Assembly (NCBI RefSeq): GCF_015482765.1
Contig: NZ_JADMLB010000050.1
Coordinates: 92,400 to 156,399, forward strand
Origin: Halodesulfovibrio sp.
GTDB lineage: Bacteria; Desulfobacterota; Desulfovibrionia; Desulfovibrionales; Desulfovibrionaceae
Direction: 5' to 3'
Length of the DNA: 64,000 nt
The position numbers were made by a program, and so were the translations under genes. Below the pieces are notes generated by a model. It was given only the letters and a program-made list of their open reading frames with translations, was not told where the DNA came from and did not search any database. Below are positions 45,773 through 55,819 of this stretch, in pieces; position 1 is the first letter of the stretch; every line of letters begins with the position of its first letter.

Positions 45773-46890
45773 AAATTACCTGCCTGCTCCAAAGAACAAC
45801 ATTCTACCCTATCGCGCCCTTTGTGCTTTGCAGAATACATAGCAAGGTCAGCTTGTTTTAATAAAATGTCCAATGTGGTTTCAGAACCTTGATAGGCTGT
45901 AACGCCAATGCTGACTGTCACAGGTAAAGGGGTATCCCCTTTATCTGCAAAATCCTGCTCACGCATGACCTGACAAACTCGTTCGGCAGCTTTACACGCT
46001 GCTTTAAGCTCTGTGTCCGGCAACATAACAACAAATTCTTCACCACCAAATCGAGCCACAACATCTACTTCACGCAATGTACTCCGGAGTGTTTCCGCTA
46101 CGCCAATAAGCACCTTGTCACCGATATCATGTCCAAACTGGTCATTCACACGCTTAAAGTAGTCGACATCGACCAGCAATAACGAAAGCTTGCTCCCGAA
46201 CCGCCTGCAACGAACTATTTCCTGTGCAGCGAGCTCAACAAAGTATCCCCTGTTCCATAAACCGGTAAGGCAATCTGTTCTCGCCAGTCGGCACATTTCG
46301 CGCATCATTCTTTTGCGTTCAGTAATATCTGCGATAACGCCTACAACGCCCGGAGCCTGTTTTTCTTCCGCGGATTGTGTTTCAATTGCTCCTGCATTGA
46401 TTTCTGCCCAGACGGTTTCACCATCTGCACAACGGAGCTTTGCCTGCATCCCCCGCACAACACGCTTATTCATTAATGACGTTCGGTATTGTGCCAACAT
46501 ATGCGGATTACTAAAAATGGATGCAATCTCCGGAATACGACACAGCAACGTGTCTGTGCATGAATATCCCAGCATCTGGGCTAAGGCCGAGTTCGCCTCG
46601 AGAATAAGTCCCTCGCCGTCAGTGCGATAAATTCCTTCTGTAGCATTTTCAAAAATTCCCCTGAACGTCTGCTCACGCAGTAATAACTCCTCGTTAAGAG
46701 AAGAAAGTGCGTTTTGCATCCGATCCCCCATTTTCAATAACCGCTTACTCTGCCGAACCACCTTTTCGTATTCACTCAGCAGGTCACTGTATGCCTGCTC
46801 CGCGCCTTCCCCCTGCATTGTCCCGTCCGACAACGCTGAACGCGCTTTGCGAATTACTTTGGCTTCACGGTTAAAAACATTTTCTTTCAC
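45769..46890 (-). CDS. PAS-GGDEF diguanylate cyclase
   Basis: 373 residues. Coiled-coil N terminus (about 1-75), PAS domain (about 76-200; FRGIFENATEGIYRTDGEG), then GGDEF (about 205-365) with active site ARFGGEEFVVMLPDTE. The RxxD inhibitory site is present (REVD, five residues before GGEEF), so product inhibition is likely. Cytoplasmic, no membrane helix. First gene of the GGDEF-SiaC-HD-GYP unit. Confidence 0.93.
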   Translation of the reverse strand: MKENVFNREAKVIRKARSALSDGTMQGEGAEQAYSDLLSEYEKVVRQSKRLLKMGDRMQNALSSLNEELLLREQTFRGIFENATEGIYRTDGEGLILEANSALAQMLGYSCTDTLLCRIPEIASIFSNPHMLAQYRTSLMNKRVVRGMQAKLRCADGETVWAEINAGAIETQSAEEKQAPGVVGVIADITERKRMMREMCRLARTDCLTGLWNRGYFVELAAQEIVRCRRFGSKLSLLLVDVDYFKRVNDQFGHDIGDKVLIGVAETLRSTLREVDVVARFGGEEFVVMLPDTELKAACKAAERVCQVMREQDFADKGDTPLPVTVSIGVTAYQGSETTLDILLKQADLAMYSAKHKGRDRVECCSLEQAGNF

Positions 46891-47106
46891 AGACCGTTCC
46901 TACCTTTTTATATCGCCTTTTTTGATATTGAAATCCATTATCAGAGTCAAGTTGTTAATCGTTTCTGATTATTAGATTGCGGTAATAAATGCGGGAACAG
47001 CAATGCCCTGACAGAATGAAAACGTAAAAAAGTATCTTCTGTTCCCTGCCGACAATAATGGCAGACAATGAATAACAATCTCAACTTGCTTTGTCGGGAG
47101 GTAGTG

Positions 47107-47493
47107 ATGTCCGACTTGTCTTCTGCTGAAATGCTCTTGCTTATAAGTTCAATCGGGCTGTTCCCGATTGCGCTCTGCTATGGATTATACCCAAGAACAA
47201 CCTTAAAACGGCTCTACAAGCTCGAAGTTCGCACCATAAATATGCTGAATATTTTTCGTGCGGTCATGTGTCTTTACCTTGCATTTATTGTGTACTGGAT
47301 GCTTGCCTTCTGGGGTTTTGTCGACACTAAAGCCGCACTCGGCTCCCTCACAGTATTTATGCTCGGACTTGCAGTTGGGCGAACTGTCAGCTGGTGTGTG
47401 GACGGAAAAGCTAACGCGTTGCTCGTTCTGTACCTTTTTCTAGAAATCTTTCTTGGATGCACGGGACTTTTCCTTACCCTTACCACGGCATAG
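47107..47493 (+). CDS. DUF4345-like small membrane protein
   Basis: 128 residues from ATG 47107 (CGGGAGG upstream; frame opens at 47068). Four membrane helices (LLLISSIGLFPIALCYGLYP, FRAVMCLYLAFIVYWMLAFW, GSLTVFMLGLAVGRTVSW, LVLYLFLEIFLGCTGLFL). Size and the AVGRTVSWCVDG helix 3 fit DUF4345. Function unknown. Divergent from the GGDEF gene. Confidence 0.65.
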   Translation: MSDLSSAEMLLLISSIGLFPIALCYGLYPRTTLKRLYKLEVRTINMLNIFRAVMCLYLAFIVYWMLAFWGFVDTKAALGSLTVFMLGLAVGRTVSWCVDGKANALLVLYLFLEIFLGCTGLFLTLTTA

Positions 47494-47576
47494 TCATACA
47501 GTACGGAGACGTTAAAAACTATATTGTGTTTATGTGAATTCCAATCGTACTCATCTTGTTTCTTTGATAAAAAACA

Positions 47577-47612
47577 AAAAAGGCTCAGCATACCATGCGA
47601 GAGCCTTTCTTA
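47577..47612. terminator. Bidirectional terminator between the DUF4345 gene and the serine dehydratase gene
   Basis: AAAAAGGCTC / GAGCCTTTCTT; A-run on one side and T-run on the other. Confidence 0.8.
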
Positions 47613-47675
47613 TTACGTATCTCATTATCTTACCGGGCAGACAAACAATCGTCAGCCACAGACGCAATCTTGCTA

Positions 47676-49310
47676 TCAGGAAGCAAACCGAATTCGATCT
47701 ACTTCCTCTTTAATACGCATACCCGATGGAGTAGTACACAAACCACCCTTACCTGTGCAGCGTAATGTATCGGGCATAGTATTCCCAACTTCCCACATTG
47801 CGCAGATAACATCATCCAGCGGTAAATTTCCTTTAAATCCATGCATGGACAAATTAGCTGACGTAACAGCATTACTTACCGCTCCAACATTTCTTCCTAT
47901 GCAGGGAACTTCAACCTGTTCGGCAACCGGATCGCAAGTCAGCCCCAATGAGTTCTGCATTGCCAGAGCCGCCGCATCACTTGCAGCCTGCGCCGTACCT
48001 CCTGCCATATCAACCAGAGCTCCAGCAGCCATACTTGAAGCCGAACCACACTCAGCCTGACACCCGCATACCTCAGTTGCAAATGTGGATTGCTCACTAA
48101 TAAAGACGCCAATAAGTCCCGCTGCCATTAACCCCTTTGCGGCGACTTCCATTCGAGATTCTTCCGGAATATTTAATGAAAGAAGAGCACTGAACACTGC
48201 CGCAGGAAGTACTCCACACGATCCGGCAGTAGGCGCAGCTACAACACACCCCATGGAAGAATTCAGCTCCATGACGGCAACGGCCATTACTGTCGCCAAA
48301 TCAAGCATACCTGTAGGAATAAATTTGTGTGTATCAACAGCATGCTGCAATTTTTCAGCAGTCGGAGTCAAAAATCCACGCATCATAAACTTGCCGGTCA
48401 TACCGACCTCAATAGCATTCTGCATACGTGCAGCAATATCTTTCATCATTTCCAGAACGGCATCTTCATCGACGTTGCCACGCGCTGCTTCATACGCAAC
48501 AGCGGCTTTCCACAACGGAGCATTATCATGTTCAGCGCACCATTTCAGCATACCTTCAGCACGAGTAAAGGGAACAGAACATGAATCAGAAGCCAGAACA
48601 GGCATCACAGGAGCGACTTCACGGAGTAACGCATCACCGCATTGCGACTGGATGGTCTGTAAAAATTTTTCAGACAAGGTATCACGAGTGTGAAGAACAA
48701 TCACACCGCGCCACGAACGATCTGTTTGTCCATTATCACTAACAATCGTGCCATGAACATAAACACCATTGCTACTCAACATCGTTTTTATTTTACTGCA
48801 AAGCTGTTCAATTCCGATGGCTGGTTGTTCAGAGAGCATAATCACCAGTTCGTGGTAATCGCCGGCCATGTAGACCGGACAGCCATTGATCTCCGCCAAC
48901 TCAATTCTTCCGCCACCTGTAGACAGCGCTTTGACTAAAACGCGCTCTTCATGTTCGTTTGTAATATCCAGAAGAACAACGTTTGGATGATCAACGTTAA
49001 AATCTTCCACCACAAACTTCAGATCAATACCTTCACGCTTCACCAGCTCTAAGGCATCTGACAAACGAGGATCTGGAGGAAACATCCCCAGAAGACCGGC
49101 TGCAAGTCCTTGATCGGACTTTTGTCCTCTGTACGTGGTTGCAAAAGACCCCATTGTTTCAAAAGTAATTGTAACCTTCGACAACTTTCCGCCTGCAAGC
49201 TGACCTGAAAGATTTCCGATACGGCATGGAGCAGCAGTATGTGAGCTGGACGGACCGGTCATTACCGGTCCAATAACCTCATTGAAGATACTGGATGGGA
49301 GTTTACTCAT
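47676..49310 (-). CDS. sdaA: L-serine dehydratase, iron-sulfur type, fused beta-alpha
   Basis: 544 residues; deaminates L-serine to pyruvate and ammonia. The N-terminal beta part has GPVMTGPSSSHTAAPCRIG; the C-terminal alpha part has the conserved GCVVAAPTAGSCGVLPAA and the [4Fe-4S] cysteines in CGCQAECGSASSMAAG and LTCDPVAEQVEVPCIGRN. The fusion of both parts in one chain is seen in many single-chain members. Single-gene unit, with no serine transporter beside it. Confidence 0.93.
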   Translation of the reverse strand: MSKLPSSIFNEVIGPVMTGPSSSHTAAPCRIGNLSGQLAGGKLSKVTITFETMGSFATTYRGQKSDQGLAAGLLGMFPPDPRLSDALELVKREGIDLKFVVEDFNVDHPNVVLLDITNEHEERVLVKALSTGGGRIELAEINGCPVYMAGDYHELVIMLSEQPAIGIEQLCSKIKTMLSSNGVYVHGTIVSDNGQTDRSWRGVIVLHTRDTLSEKFLQTIQSQCGDALLREVAPVMPVLASDSCSVPFTRAEGMLKWCAEHDNAPLWKAAVAYEAARGNVDEDAVLEMMKDIAARMQNAIEVGMTGKFMMRGFLTPTAEKLQHAVDTHKFIPTGMLDLATVMAVAVMELNSSMGCVVAAPTAGSCGVLPAAVFSALLSLNIPEESRMEVAAKGLMAAGLIGVFISEQSTFATEVCGCQAECGSASSMAAGALVDMAGGTAQAASDAAALAMQNSLGLTCDPVAEQVEVPCIGRNVGAVSNAVTSANLSMHGFKGNLPLDDVICAMWEVGNTMPDTLRCTGKGGLCTTPSGMRIKEEVDRIRFAS

Positions 49311-49732
49311 ACAAGTTCCTTATGTTGCGTTGTCATACTGATATGTGATTTCGAGAAAAACAAGATCGTACATACAGTGCAATATATGGAAAATATATTA
49401 TTCGATCTTCGAGTAGAAAAGGAGACTACATAAACTGTTTCCGCACTATCAGGTCCCGTTTTACTTCGCTAACGAACCCAAATACATACGGAAGACTTGT
49501 CTACACGCTCTAGAAACGCAGGAGAGTAGCAAAATTGCACTGAAATTATCAGGCTTATTTGCATGACCGTAGGAAATATCAACAGTATAAGACCTGATTC
49601 GCACCCGTTTACCACAACAACAACCATGCTGAATACATGAATAATTATAAGAGAAGGTGTACTTTTTCTAACATAGGGTAAACGAGGCGTCCTATCTTTG
49701 CCATCCTTACTCTTACTGATAGCACATAAAAA
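49311..49732. other. Intergenic region upstream of the serine dehydratase gene
   Basis: No credible gene, repeat or RNA seen. The 97-residue reverse frame here begins inside the hydG terminator and has no ribosome site. Confidence 0.5.
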
Positions 49733-49756
49733 AAGGGAGCTGTTTATCAGCTCCCT
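49733..49756 (-). terminator. Terminator of hydG
   Basis: AAGGGAGCTG / CAGCTCCCTT with seven T on the minus strand. Confidence 0.9.
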
Positions 49757-49770
49757 TCTCATTACTTTAG

Positions 49771-51180
49771 TTAGAGATACAAATCTCGCTCTCCTTGTTC
49801 GATTCGCGTTAAGCGCTCTACAAGCAATTTACGATTGGCATCAGAACCTTTCCCTATCTCTTTTTGGATAAAGGCATGTCCTGCTACGCAAGTCTTTTCA
49901 CTTGCGTAATCCTGAAGGTACTCACTGAAAGTAAGTAGCGCATTAGGACTACAGAATTTTTGTATAAATCCATTTTTTGCAAGCTTCATAAATTCTTCAC
50001 CTGTCCGCCCCTCACGGTAACACGCCGTACACCATGACGGTACATACCCATGACCTACTATCTCTTGGATAACTTCATCCAAGCTGCGGTTATCGCCTAC
50101 GCAAAACTGCTGCACTTCAGGTCGATCAAAATTCGGATCAGAATACGCTCCCGGATAGGTTCGGGAACCGGCACTTAACTGTGAAACTCCCACATCAAGA
50201 AGCTGACGGCGCATTTCTTCATTCTCACGGGTGCTCAAAATCAACCCCGTAAAAGGAACTGCCAAACGCAATACAGCCACAAGCCGCTTAAACTGACTGT
50301 CAGAAATCGGGTATGGAGGGTTGAAGGCAATATCAGAATTCAAGGCCGGCTCAAGTCTTGGGAAAGACAACGTATGGGGACCGACACCGAAGCGTTTTTC
50401 CAACTCTTGCGCATGAGTCAATAACGCAATAGTATCAAAACGATAATCATACAGCCCGAGCAATGTGCCCATTCCTACGTCATCGATACCTGCTTCCATG
50501 GCCCGGTGCATTGCATGAAGGCGCCACAGAAAATGTTTTTTGTGCCCCCTTGGATGGAGCTTTGTATATGTCTGGGGATGATACGTCTCCTGAAAACATT
50601 GGTATGTGCCGATACCAACATCATGGAGCGTACGAAAGCCTTCGACATCCAAGGGGGCGCAGTTAATATTTACCCGTCTTATCTCGCCACTTTTTTCTGT
50701 AACAGTTTCATAGACTGTTTTAACTGTCTCTGCGATCCAATCCGCGCCGAATTTAGGATGCTCGCCATACACCAGAAGAAGACGTTTATGTCCGATACCT
50801 TCCAGAATGCTTACTTCCTGACGAATTTCTTCGGGAGACAGAGTTCTGCGAACAAGATCAGTATTCGTATCTTTAAATCCGCAATATGCGCATCGGTTAC
50901 TACACTCGTTCGTAATATAAAGCGGTGCAAACAAGACCACACGGTTTCCGTAAATGGCCTGCTTCACCTTTGCGGCTGTTTCAAAGATTTTTTCATTAAG
51001 CTCAGGATCATCTACCTGCAAGAGACACGCGGTTTCATCAAGCGTCAGCCCTTTTGCTTCCTCAGCTTTAGCGAGGATATCGCAAACGCGTGCAGAATCT
51101 GCATGGGCGTTACGGTGAACGATATCCCACACTTTCTGAGTCTCAATAAAATTCTCAAGTCCGTTTATGTCGGTTTTCAT
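49771..51180 (-). CDS. hydG: [FeFe]-hydrogenase maturase HydG (radical SAM tyrosine lyase)
   Basis: 469 residues. Radical SAM CX3CX2C cluster in NECSNRCAYCGFKD and the HydG-specific C-terminal cluster CTACYREGRTGEEF...FCSPN, which separates HydG from ThiH. It splits tyrosine to supply CO and CN to the hydrogenase H-cluster. The frame opens at GTG 51204, but TGGAG before ATG 51180 makes MKTDINGL the start. It follows the hydrogenase operon at a distance of about 140 bases and has its own terminator. hydE and hydF are not in the window. Confidence 0.95.
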   Translation of the reverse strand: MKTDINGLENFIETQKVWDIVHRNAHADSARVCDILAKAEEAKGLTLDETACLLQVDDPELNEKIFETAAKVKQAIYGNRVVLFAPLYITNECSNRCAYCGFKDTNTDLVRRTLSPEEIRQEVSILEGIGHKRLLLVYGEHPKFGADWIAETVKTVYETVTEKSGEIRRVNINCAPLDVEGFRTLHDVGIGTYQCFQETYHPQTYTKLHPRGHKKHFLWRLHAMHRAMEAGIDDVGMGTLLGLYDYRFDTIALLTHAQELEKRFGVGPHTLSFPRLEPALNSDIAFNPPYPISDSQFKRLVAVLRLAVPFTGLILSTRENEEMRRQLLDVGVSQLSAGSRTYPGAYSDPNFDRPEVQQFCVGDNRSLDEVIQEIVGHGYVPSWCTACYREGRTGEEFMKLAKNGFIQKFCSPNALLTFSEYLQDYASEKTCVAGHAFIQKEIGKGSDANRKLLVERLTRIEQGERDLYL

Positions 51181-51318
51181 TTTTTCTCCAAAAGAAAACG
51201 CCACGGCTTTGCTGAAACAAAAGTCGTTAACTCTTCTTATATAATCTAATTTCTGAGCTGCTAGAGTCTGTTACTAGCGATAGACTTCAATCAAAGGGTC
51301 TTGAATTCGACAGACACT

Positions 51319-52779
51319 TTATTGCTCAGATGAAGTTTTTTTATGTTCTGCCAATCTGTAATACAGCATACGAATTGATATACCGAGCATAGCGGCAGCC
51401 TTTGTTTTGTTACCGGATGTTGTCAGTAGCGCATTGGTAATATCTTCATCCGTCGGACGGTTACGCTTTTTCTTCACTGCTGCCGCTTTCTGTACGGAAA
51501 CAGGAACAGGCTGGACAGAAGAAGCTGTTTCCGCGGAGTCTGCCAATATAGCTTCCAGATGTTCGACAGCAAGTTCCGGAGCATCATGCATAACTGACAC
51601 CCATTCCAAGGTATTTTTCAATTCACGAACATTACCCGGCCAAGTATGTGCCAGCAACAGACGGGCAGCATCCGCGGAAATGCCTGCAAACTGCTTTCCG
51701 CGTTTTTTAGCAAACTTAGTAATGAACAGCTTTGCCATCGGAACTATATCTTCAGGACGTTCCCGCAACGGTGGAACAACAATAGAACCAACCCGCAATC
51801 TGTAATACAGGTCCTTTCTAAAAAGCCCCTGCTTCATGCGTTCACCTAGATCAAGGTTCGTGGCAGCAATTATTCTAATATCGGTCTCTATTTTCTCAAG
51901 TCCACCGACTCTGTAAAAACTGTTATCTTCGATAACTCTCAAAAGCTTAGCCTGAAGCTCAACGGGAATTTCCCCAATTTCGTCCAAAAACAGTGTTCCA
52001 CCCTTAGCAAGATCGATTTTCCCTTTAGCTCCGCGTGAAGAACCTCCGGTAAAAGCGCCTGCCGTGTATCCGAACAATTCACTTTCGAACAAAGAAGGAG
52101 GCAGTGCAGCGCAGTTAATTGCTACAAATGGAAGAGGAGATTTCTCCGCTCCATAATGAATAATCTTTGCGACAATATCTTTACCGACGCCGGTTTCACC
52201 CTGAATAAGAACAGGAAGCTCCCTGTCCTCATGGTAGCGTTTTGCCTGTGAAACCACCTGCCACATAGGCTCTGAAAAAATACCTATATCATCCAGCCCA
52301 GCCTGCTTTGCCAACTGTTCCTGCAAACGGGAAAGCTCAGCTCTGAAATCACTGGTTGCCTCTGCAACAACCTCGTCGAACTTTCTTGTCAGTCGATCAT
52401 TTTCAATCAATAAAGACTGATGCTCTGCGACTCTATTCAAAATAGCTCTTAGCTCTTCCAAATTTATCGGCTTGGTCATGTAGTCATACGCGCCAGCACG
52501 TAGCGCACCAATTGCTAGTTCCAAATCAGAATGTCCTGTGTACAAAACAACATCAGAACGGACTGAACCGGACAGCTTTTTTATATCCCGAACCAATTCA
52601 ATGCCCGTTTTACCCGGCATTTGAATATCCGAAAGCACCATCTCAAACTCATGGGTGCGGAATACTTCAAGTGCGCTTTCTGCATCTGGACACGAGGTAA
52701 CAGCATTCCCAAGCAGAGTCAGATACTCAGCAAGAGAATGTCTGGTAGCCGTATCATCGTCTACAAGAAGAATACGCAT
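51319..52779 (-). CDS. Sigma-54-dependent response regulator (NtrC family)
   Basis: 486 residues. Receiver domain (1-120) with phospho-acceptor Asp51 (MVLSDIQMPGKTG), AAA+ domain (about 165-390) with Walker A GETGVGKDI, Walker B GGTLFLDEIGE and the sigma-54-contacting loop GYTAGAFTGG (last residue Gly, where GAFTGA is usual), and a C-terminal Fis-type HTH (TKAAAMLGISIRMLYYRLAEH). It lies 16 bases after a histidine kinase and is last in the fdhF-hydA operon. It is the natural activator for the sigma-54 promoter upstream of fdhF. Confidence 0.94.
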   Translation of the reverse strand: MRILLVDDDTATRHSLAEYLTLLGNAVTSCPDAESALEVFRTHEFEMVLSDIQMPGKTGIELVRDIKKLSGSVRSDVVLYTGHSDLELAIGALRAGAYDYMTKPINLEELRAILNRVAEHQSLLIENDRLTRKFDEVVAEATSDFRAELSRLQEQLAKQAGLDDIGIFSEPMWQVVSQAKRYHEDRELPVLIQGETGVGKDIVAKIIHYGAEKSPLPFVAINCAALPPSLFESELFGYTAGAFTGGSSRGAKGKIDLAKGGTLFLDEIGEIPVELQAKLLRVIEDNSFYRVGGLEKIETDIRIIAATNLDLGERMKQGLFRKDLYYRLRVGSIVVPPLRERPEDIVPMAKLFITKFAKKRGKQFAGISADAARLLLAHTWPGNVRELKNTLEWVSVMHDAPELAVEHLEAILADSAETASSVQPVPVSVQKAAAVKKKRNRPTDEDITNALLTTSGNKTKAAAMLGISIRMLYYRLAEHKKTSSEQ

Positions 52780-52795
52780 GTCCTCATCCTTATTT

Positions 52796-53902
52796 TTATC
52801 CCGCCGCAGGCAAGGTTACCGTTATCAACGCTCCACCCTGCTCATGATTTGATGCAGTTATTGATCCTCCGGCAGCCTGCACAATTGTCTGTACAATGGA
52901 TAAGCCCAATCCCATTGAACTGCCTGAAGGTTTGGTGGAGAAGAACGGTTCAAAAACTTTCTCTGCAAGTTCCTGCTTAAACCCTGTTCCATTATCTAAA
53001 ACAGTAAGCGTAACCTCATCATTACCGCTTGCGGTCACATCAATCCAAATTGTTTTTTGCTCTCTGCCGGAGCCTTCCAACGCCTGCATAGCATTTGCTA
53101 CAAGGTTCGCTACAAGTTCTTCAAAACGAATAGCAGTACCGCTGACTTTTGGAAGCTCCGAAGCAATCTTTACCTCAAGCCGGATTCCTTTTGCTGCAAT
53201 TTGCGCGTTAATCAAAGAAAGTGCAGATTGCACAGCACTCCCTAAATCGCACCGCCCCGACGCGGTGCTTTGATTTTGGCGCAAATGCTCCCGGAGATGG
53301 TTCACGATTGAATCAATCCGATCTACCTGCGCTGCAATATCCTTCAATACCCTATTCAAATCAGCATCCACAGTTTTGGATCGCTCTGCCAGCAACTGAG
53401 CAGAAGCTGTAAGGATTCGGATCGCATTTAACGGCTGATTAATCTCATGTGCAATGCCACCACCGATCACAGCAAGAGTTGTCACTCTGCTGGCTTTTTC
53501 CATTGCTATTCTCGCTTCAGCAAGCGTTGCCTCAGCCTGCCGCTGCGCTGTCATATCCCGCCCGACAGACTGATACTCTATTACGTTGCCGTGTTCATCA
53601 AAGATGCCTTTTGTTACGTACTGAACAAAATGCATGCGCCCGTCAGCGCCACGATAACTCGGCTCTGTTATTATTTCAGGATTATCAGGTGATATTGAAT
53701 ACACCTGCTCAACAATGGAGTCCCGTTCCTCTTCACTCAATAAATCCACAAAATTATATTGAAGCAGCTCTTCAGCAGTTTTTCCATAAAAACGGCACAA
53801 TGCGCTGTTTACAAACGTCAATCGCCCGTCCGGTCGAAAACGTCTTATGAACTCAGTCTGCTCCTCAACAACAGCCTGATAAATTGAGTTTGAAGAGGTC
53901 AT
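52796..53902 (-). CDS. Cytoplasmic PAS-domain sensor histidine kinase
   Basis: 368 residues with no membrane helix. PAS domain at about 8-130 (FIRRFRPDGRLTFVNSALCR), a linker coiled coil, the HisKA site GGGIAHEINQPLNAI, and an ATPase domain with N box ELVANLVANAMQALEG, G1 DNGTGF, F box FEPFFSTKPSG and G2 GLGLSIV. AAAGGAG precedes the ATG. It is 13 bases downstream of a HycB-like gene, so the sensor is transcribed together with the enzyme complex it likely regulates. Its signal is unknown. Confidence 0.93.
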   Translation of the reverse strand: MTSSNSIYQAVVEEQTEFIRRFRPDGRLTFVNSALCRFYGKTAEELLQYNFVDLLSEEERDSIVEQVYSISPDNPEIITEPSYRGADGRMHFVQYVTKGIFDEHGNVIEYQSVGRDMTAQRQAEATLAEARIAMEKASRVTTLAVIGGGIAHEINQPLNAIRILTASAQLLAERSKTVDADLNRVLKDIAAQVDRIDSIVNHLREHLRQNQSTASGRCDLGSAVQSALSLINAQIAAKGIRLEVKIASELPKVSGTAIRFEELVANLVANAMQALEGSGREQKTIWIDVTASGNDEVTLTVLDNGTGFKQELAEKVFEPFFSTKPSGSSMGLGLSIVQTIVQAAGGSITASNHEQGGALITVTLPAAG

Positions 53903-53915
53903 GTCGTAGACTCCT

Positions 53916-54428
53916 TTAGTTATATCCAGCCAATTGAGAAGCGCTCTGTCGCCTTTTCGAAACCGGAATACGCTGAAGGTCTTCTCTACCGAAGACTCTT
54001 AATGCCCCAGCTGGACACACTTCAACACACGCCGGCCCTTTTTCACGCCCTGTGCAAAGATCACATTTATGAGCGACAGGCGTTTTTATTTTTCCGGGGA
54101 TTACCGCAACCTGCATTGCCCCCACCGGACAAGCAGCCATGCACGCCTTGCAACCACAACAACGCTCTGTTTCGACCCGCACAGTATCGCCTTCTGAAAC
54201 TACTGCTCCAGCAGGACACGCCGCCACACACGGCGCTTCTTCACACTGACGGCATTGAACCGGAGCAGTCACTTCTGCTTCATGGACAATGCTGATTCGT
54301 GGAGAAAAGGGAAGCTCTTTGTTCCCAGCTTCAACCATATCTTCATCCATATGAGCGTCCACACAAGCGATTTCGCAAGCCCGACATCCAATGCAACGGG
54401 ACGGATCAGATAATACAAACGGATGCAT
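53916..54428 (-). CDS. HycB-like polyferredoxin, four [4Fe-4S] clusters (second copy)
   Basis: 170 residues. Four Cys groups: CIGCRACEIAC, CRQCEEAPCVAACP, CCGCKACMAACP and CDLCTGREKGPACVEVCP, the HycB/HydN/CooF pattern. Starts on the stop of hydA (TAATG overlap). Such subunits wire formate dehydrogenase to hydrogenase. Close in sequence to the 196-residue protein at 55819, probably an ancient duplication; in hydrogen-dependent CO2 reductase two HycB-type subunits are present and form the filament core. Confidence 0.9.
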   Translation of the reverse strand: MHPFVLSDPSRCIGCRACEIACVDAHMDEDMVEAGNKELPFSPRISIVHEAEVTAPVQCRQCEEAPCVAACPAGAVVSEGDTVRVETERCCGCKACMAACPVGAMQVAVIPGKIKTPVAHKCDLCTGREKGPACVEVCPAGALRVFGREDLQRIPVSKRRQSASQLAGYN

Positions 54429-55819
54429 TACTCGTGTCCCCCTGCGGCTTCACCATACGTGGTGTGGAGTAACGTGTGAGAGCGGTGCCCCAACGGTTTC
54501 TCCAGATAATTTTCATACAACGCTGTAACTGAAGGGTTTCTATGCGAAGCACGCACAGGTAATGCTTTATCATGCACATGCAGACTCTCACGACGGCGTT
54601 GAATGGCATCCTGCAAATCTACATGCGGCAACAATTTTGGCTGTCCGCCACCTGCAACACAGCCTCCGGTACAGCACATCACTTCCATAAAATCAAAGTC
54701 AGCTTTGCCTGCACGCACATCTTCCAGCAGTTTTGCCGCATGGGCTAAACCGGAAACAATCACAGCACGTACGGTCTTTCCTGCAACGTTAATTGTTGCC
54801 CGGGAAATGCCTTCTTCAGTCTTCGTAAATGTTACGCCGCTTTCGTCTACTTCTTTGCCTGTTGTAACGGCAATAGCTGTACGTAATGCAGCTTCCATAA
54901 CACCGCCGGATGCACCAAAGATAGTTCCGGCACCGGAGTATAATCCAAGCGGAGCATCAAACTCTTCTTCCTGAAGGCTTGTCAGCTGAATGCCTTTACG
55001 CTTCAGCATATCAGCAAGTTCGGTAACAGTTAATACCGCATCAACATCCGGCACACTGTCCGCCTGCATTTCGGGGCGTCCTGCTTCAAATTTCTTAGCG
55101 GTGCACGGCATCACTGCAACGCTTGCAATCTGTTCCGGCTGCTTTCCTGCAATCTCAGCACCGTAACTTTTAAAAAGTGCACCAGCCATCTGCTGCGGTG
55201 ATTTACAGCTGGAAAGATGGGATAACTGATCATCCCATGCTGTTTCCATATATCTCACCCACCCCGGACAACAGGAGGTAAACATTGGAAGATTTTCTCC
55301 AGATTCCAGACGTTCTAAAAGCTCAGAAGCCTCTTCCATAATTGTTACGTCTGCAGCAAAAATTGTGTCGTATACTAAATCAAATCCCAATCTTCGTAAT
55401 GCAGCTGCAAGCTGTCCCGGAGTAAGTGTACCAGGTGCCAAGCCGAATTCTTCTGCAATAGAAGACCGAACCGCAGGTGCACACTGAACCATTGAAATTT
55501 TATCTGTATCCTCAAGCATGCTTGAAACAGAGCCTTTATCCACTCTAAAGTGCGCTGCAAATAAGGTTGAGGAGTCATCTTCAGGCAGTCCGCGTTCTTT
55601 ACGAATTGCCGGAATATCGGAAATTGTTTCATCAAAAGGAGAAGCAAATGCAGAACACCGTAATACGCACTGCCCACACATGACACATCGTTCTGTGTCA
55701 ATAGATTGCGGCTGATGCAACGTACCGACAATAGCATCTACAGGGCAAACTTCAGCACAACGACGACAGCCCGTGCATAACAGAGGGTCAATAGAAACAA
55801 TGGGGGATGAAACAGACAT
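54428..55819 (-). CDS. hydA: [FeFe]-hydrogenase catalytic subunit (formate-dehydrogenase-linked, HydA2-like)
   Basis: 463 residues. N-terminal pair of [4Fe-4S] sites (CTGCRRCAEVCP and CVMCGQCVLRC), then the H-cluster motifs L1 FTSCCPGWVRYME, L2 VMPCTAKKFEAGRPE and L3 MEVMCCTGGCVAGGGQP. Size and two-cluster N terminus match the hydrogenase of hydrogen-dependent CO2 reductase (group A4) rather than the periplasmic HydAB type; no signal peptide is present. Starts and ends in one-base overlaps with two HycB-type genes, so the four-gene set is tightly coupled. Confidence 0.94.
   Translation of the reverse strand: MSVSSPIVSIDPLLCTGCRRCAEVCPVDAIVGTLHQPQSIDTERCVMCGQCVLRCSAFASPFDETISDIPAIRKERGLPEDDSSTLFAAHFRVDKGSVSSMLEDTDKISMVQCAPAVRSSIAEEFGLAPGTLTPGQLAAALRRLGFDLVYDTIFAADVTIMEEASELLERLESGENLPMFTSCCPGWVRYMETAWDDQLSHLSSCKSPQQMAGALFKSYGAEIAGKQPEQIASVAVMPCTAKKFEAGRPEMQADSVPDVDAVLTVTELADMLKRKGIQLTSLQEEEFDAPLGLYSGAGTIFGASGGVMEAALRTAIAVTTGKEVDESGVTFTKTEEGISRATINVAGKTVRAVIVSGLAHAAKLLEDVRAGKADFDFMEVMCCTGGCVAGGGQPKLLPHVDLQDAIQRRRESLHVHDKALPVRASHRNPSVTALYENYLEKPLGHRSHTLLHTTYGEAAGGHE

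Noticed and set aside
49469..49762. 97-residue reverse open frame
   Set aside because: Starts within the hydG terminator and lacks a ribosome site.
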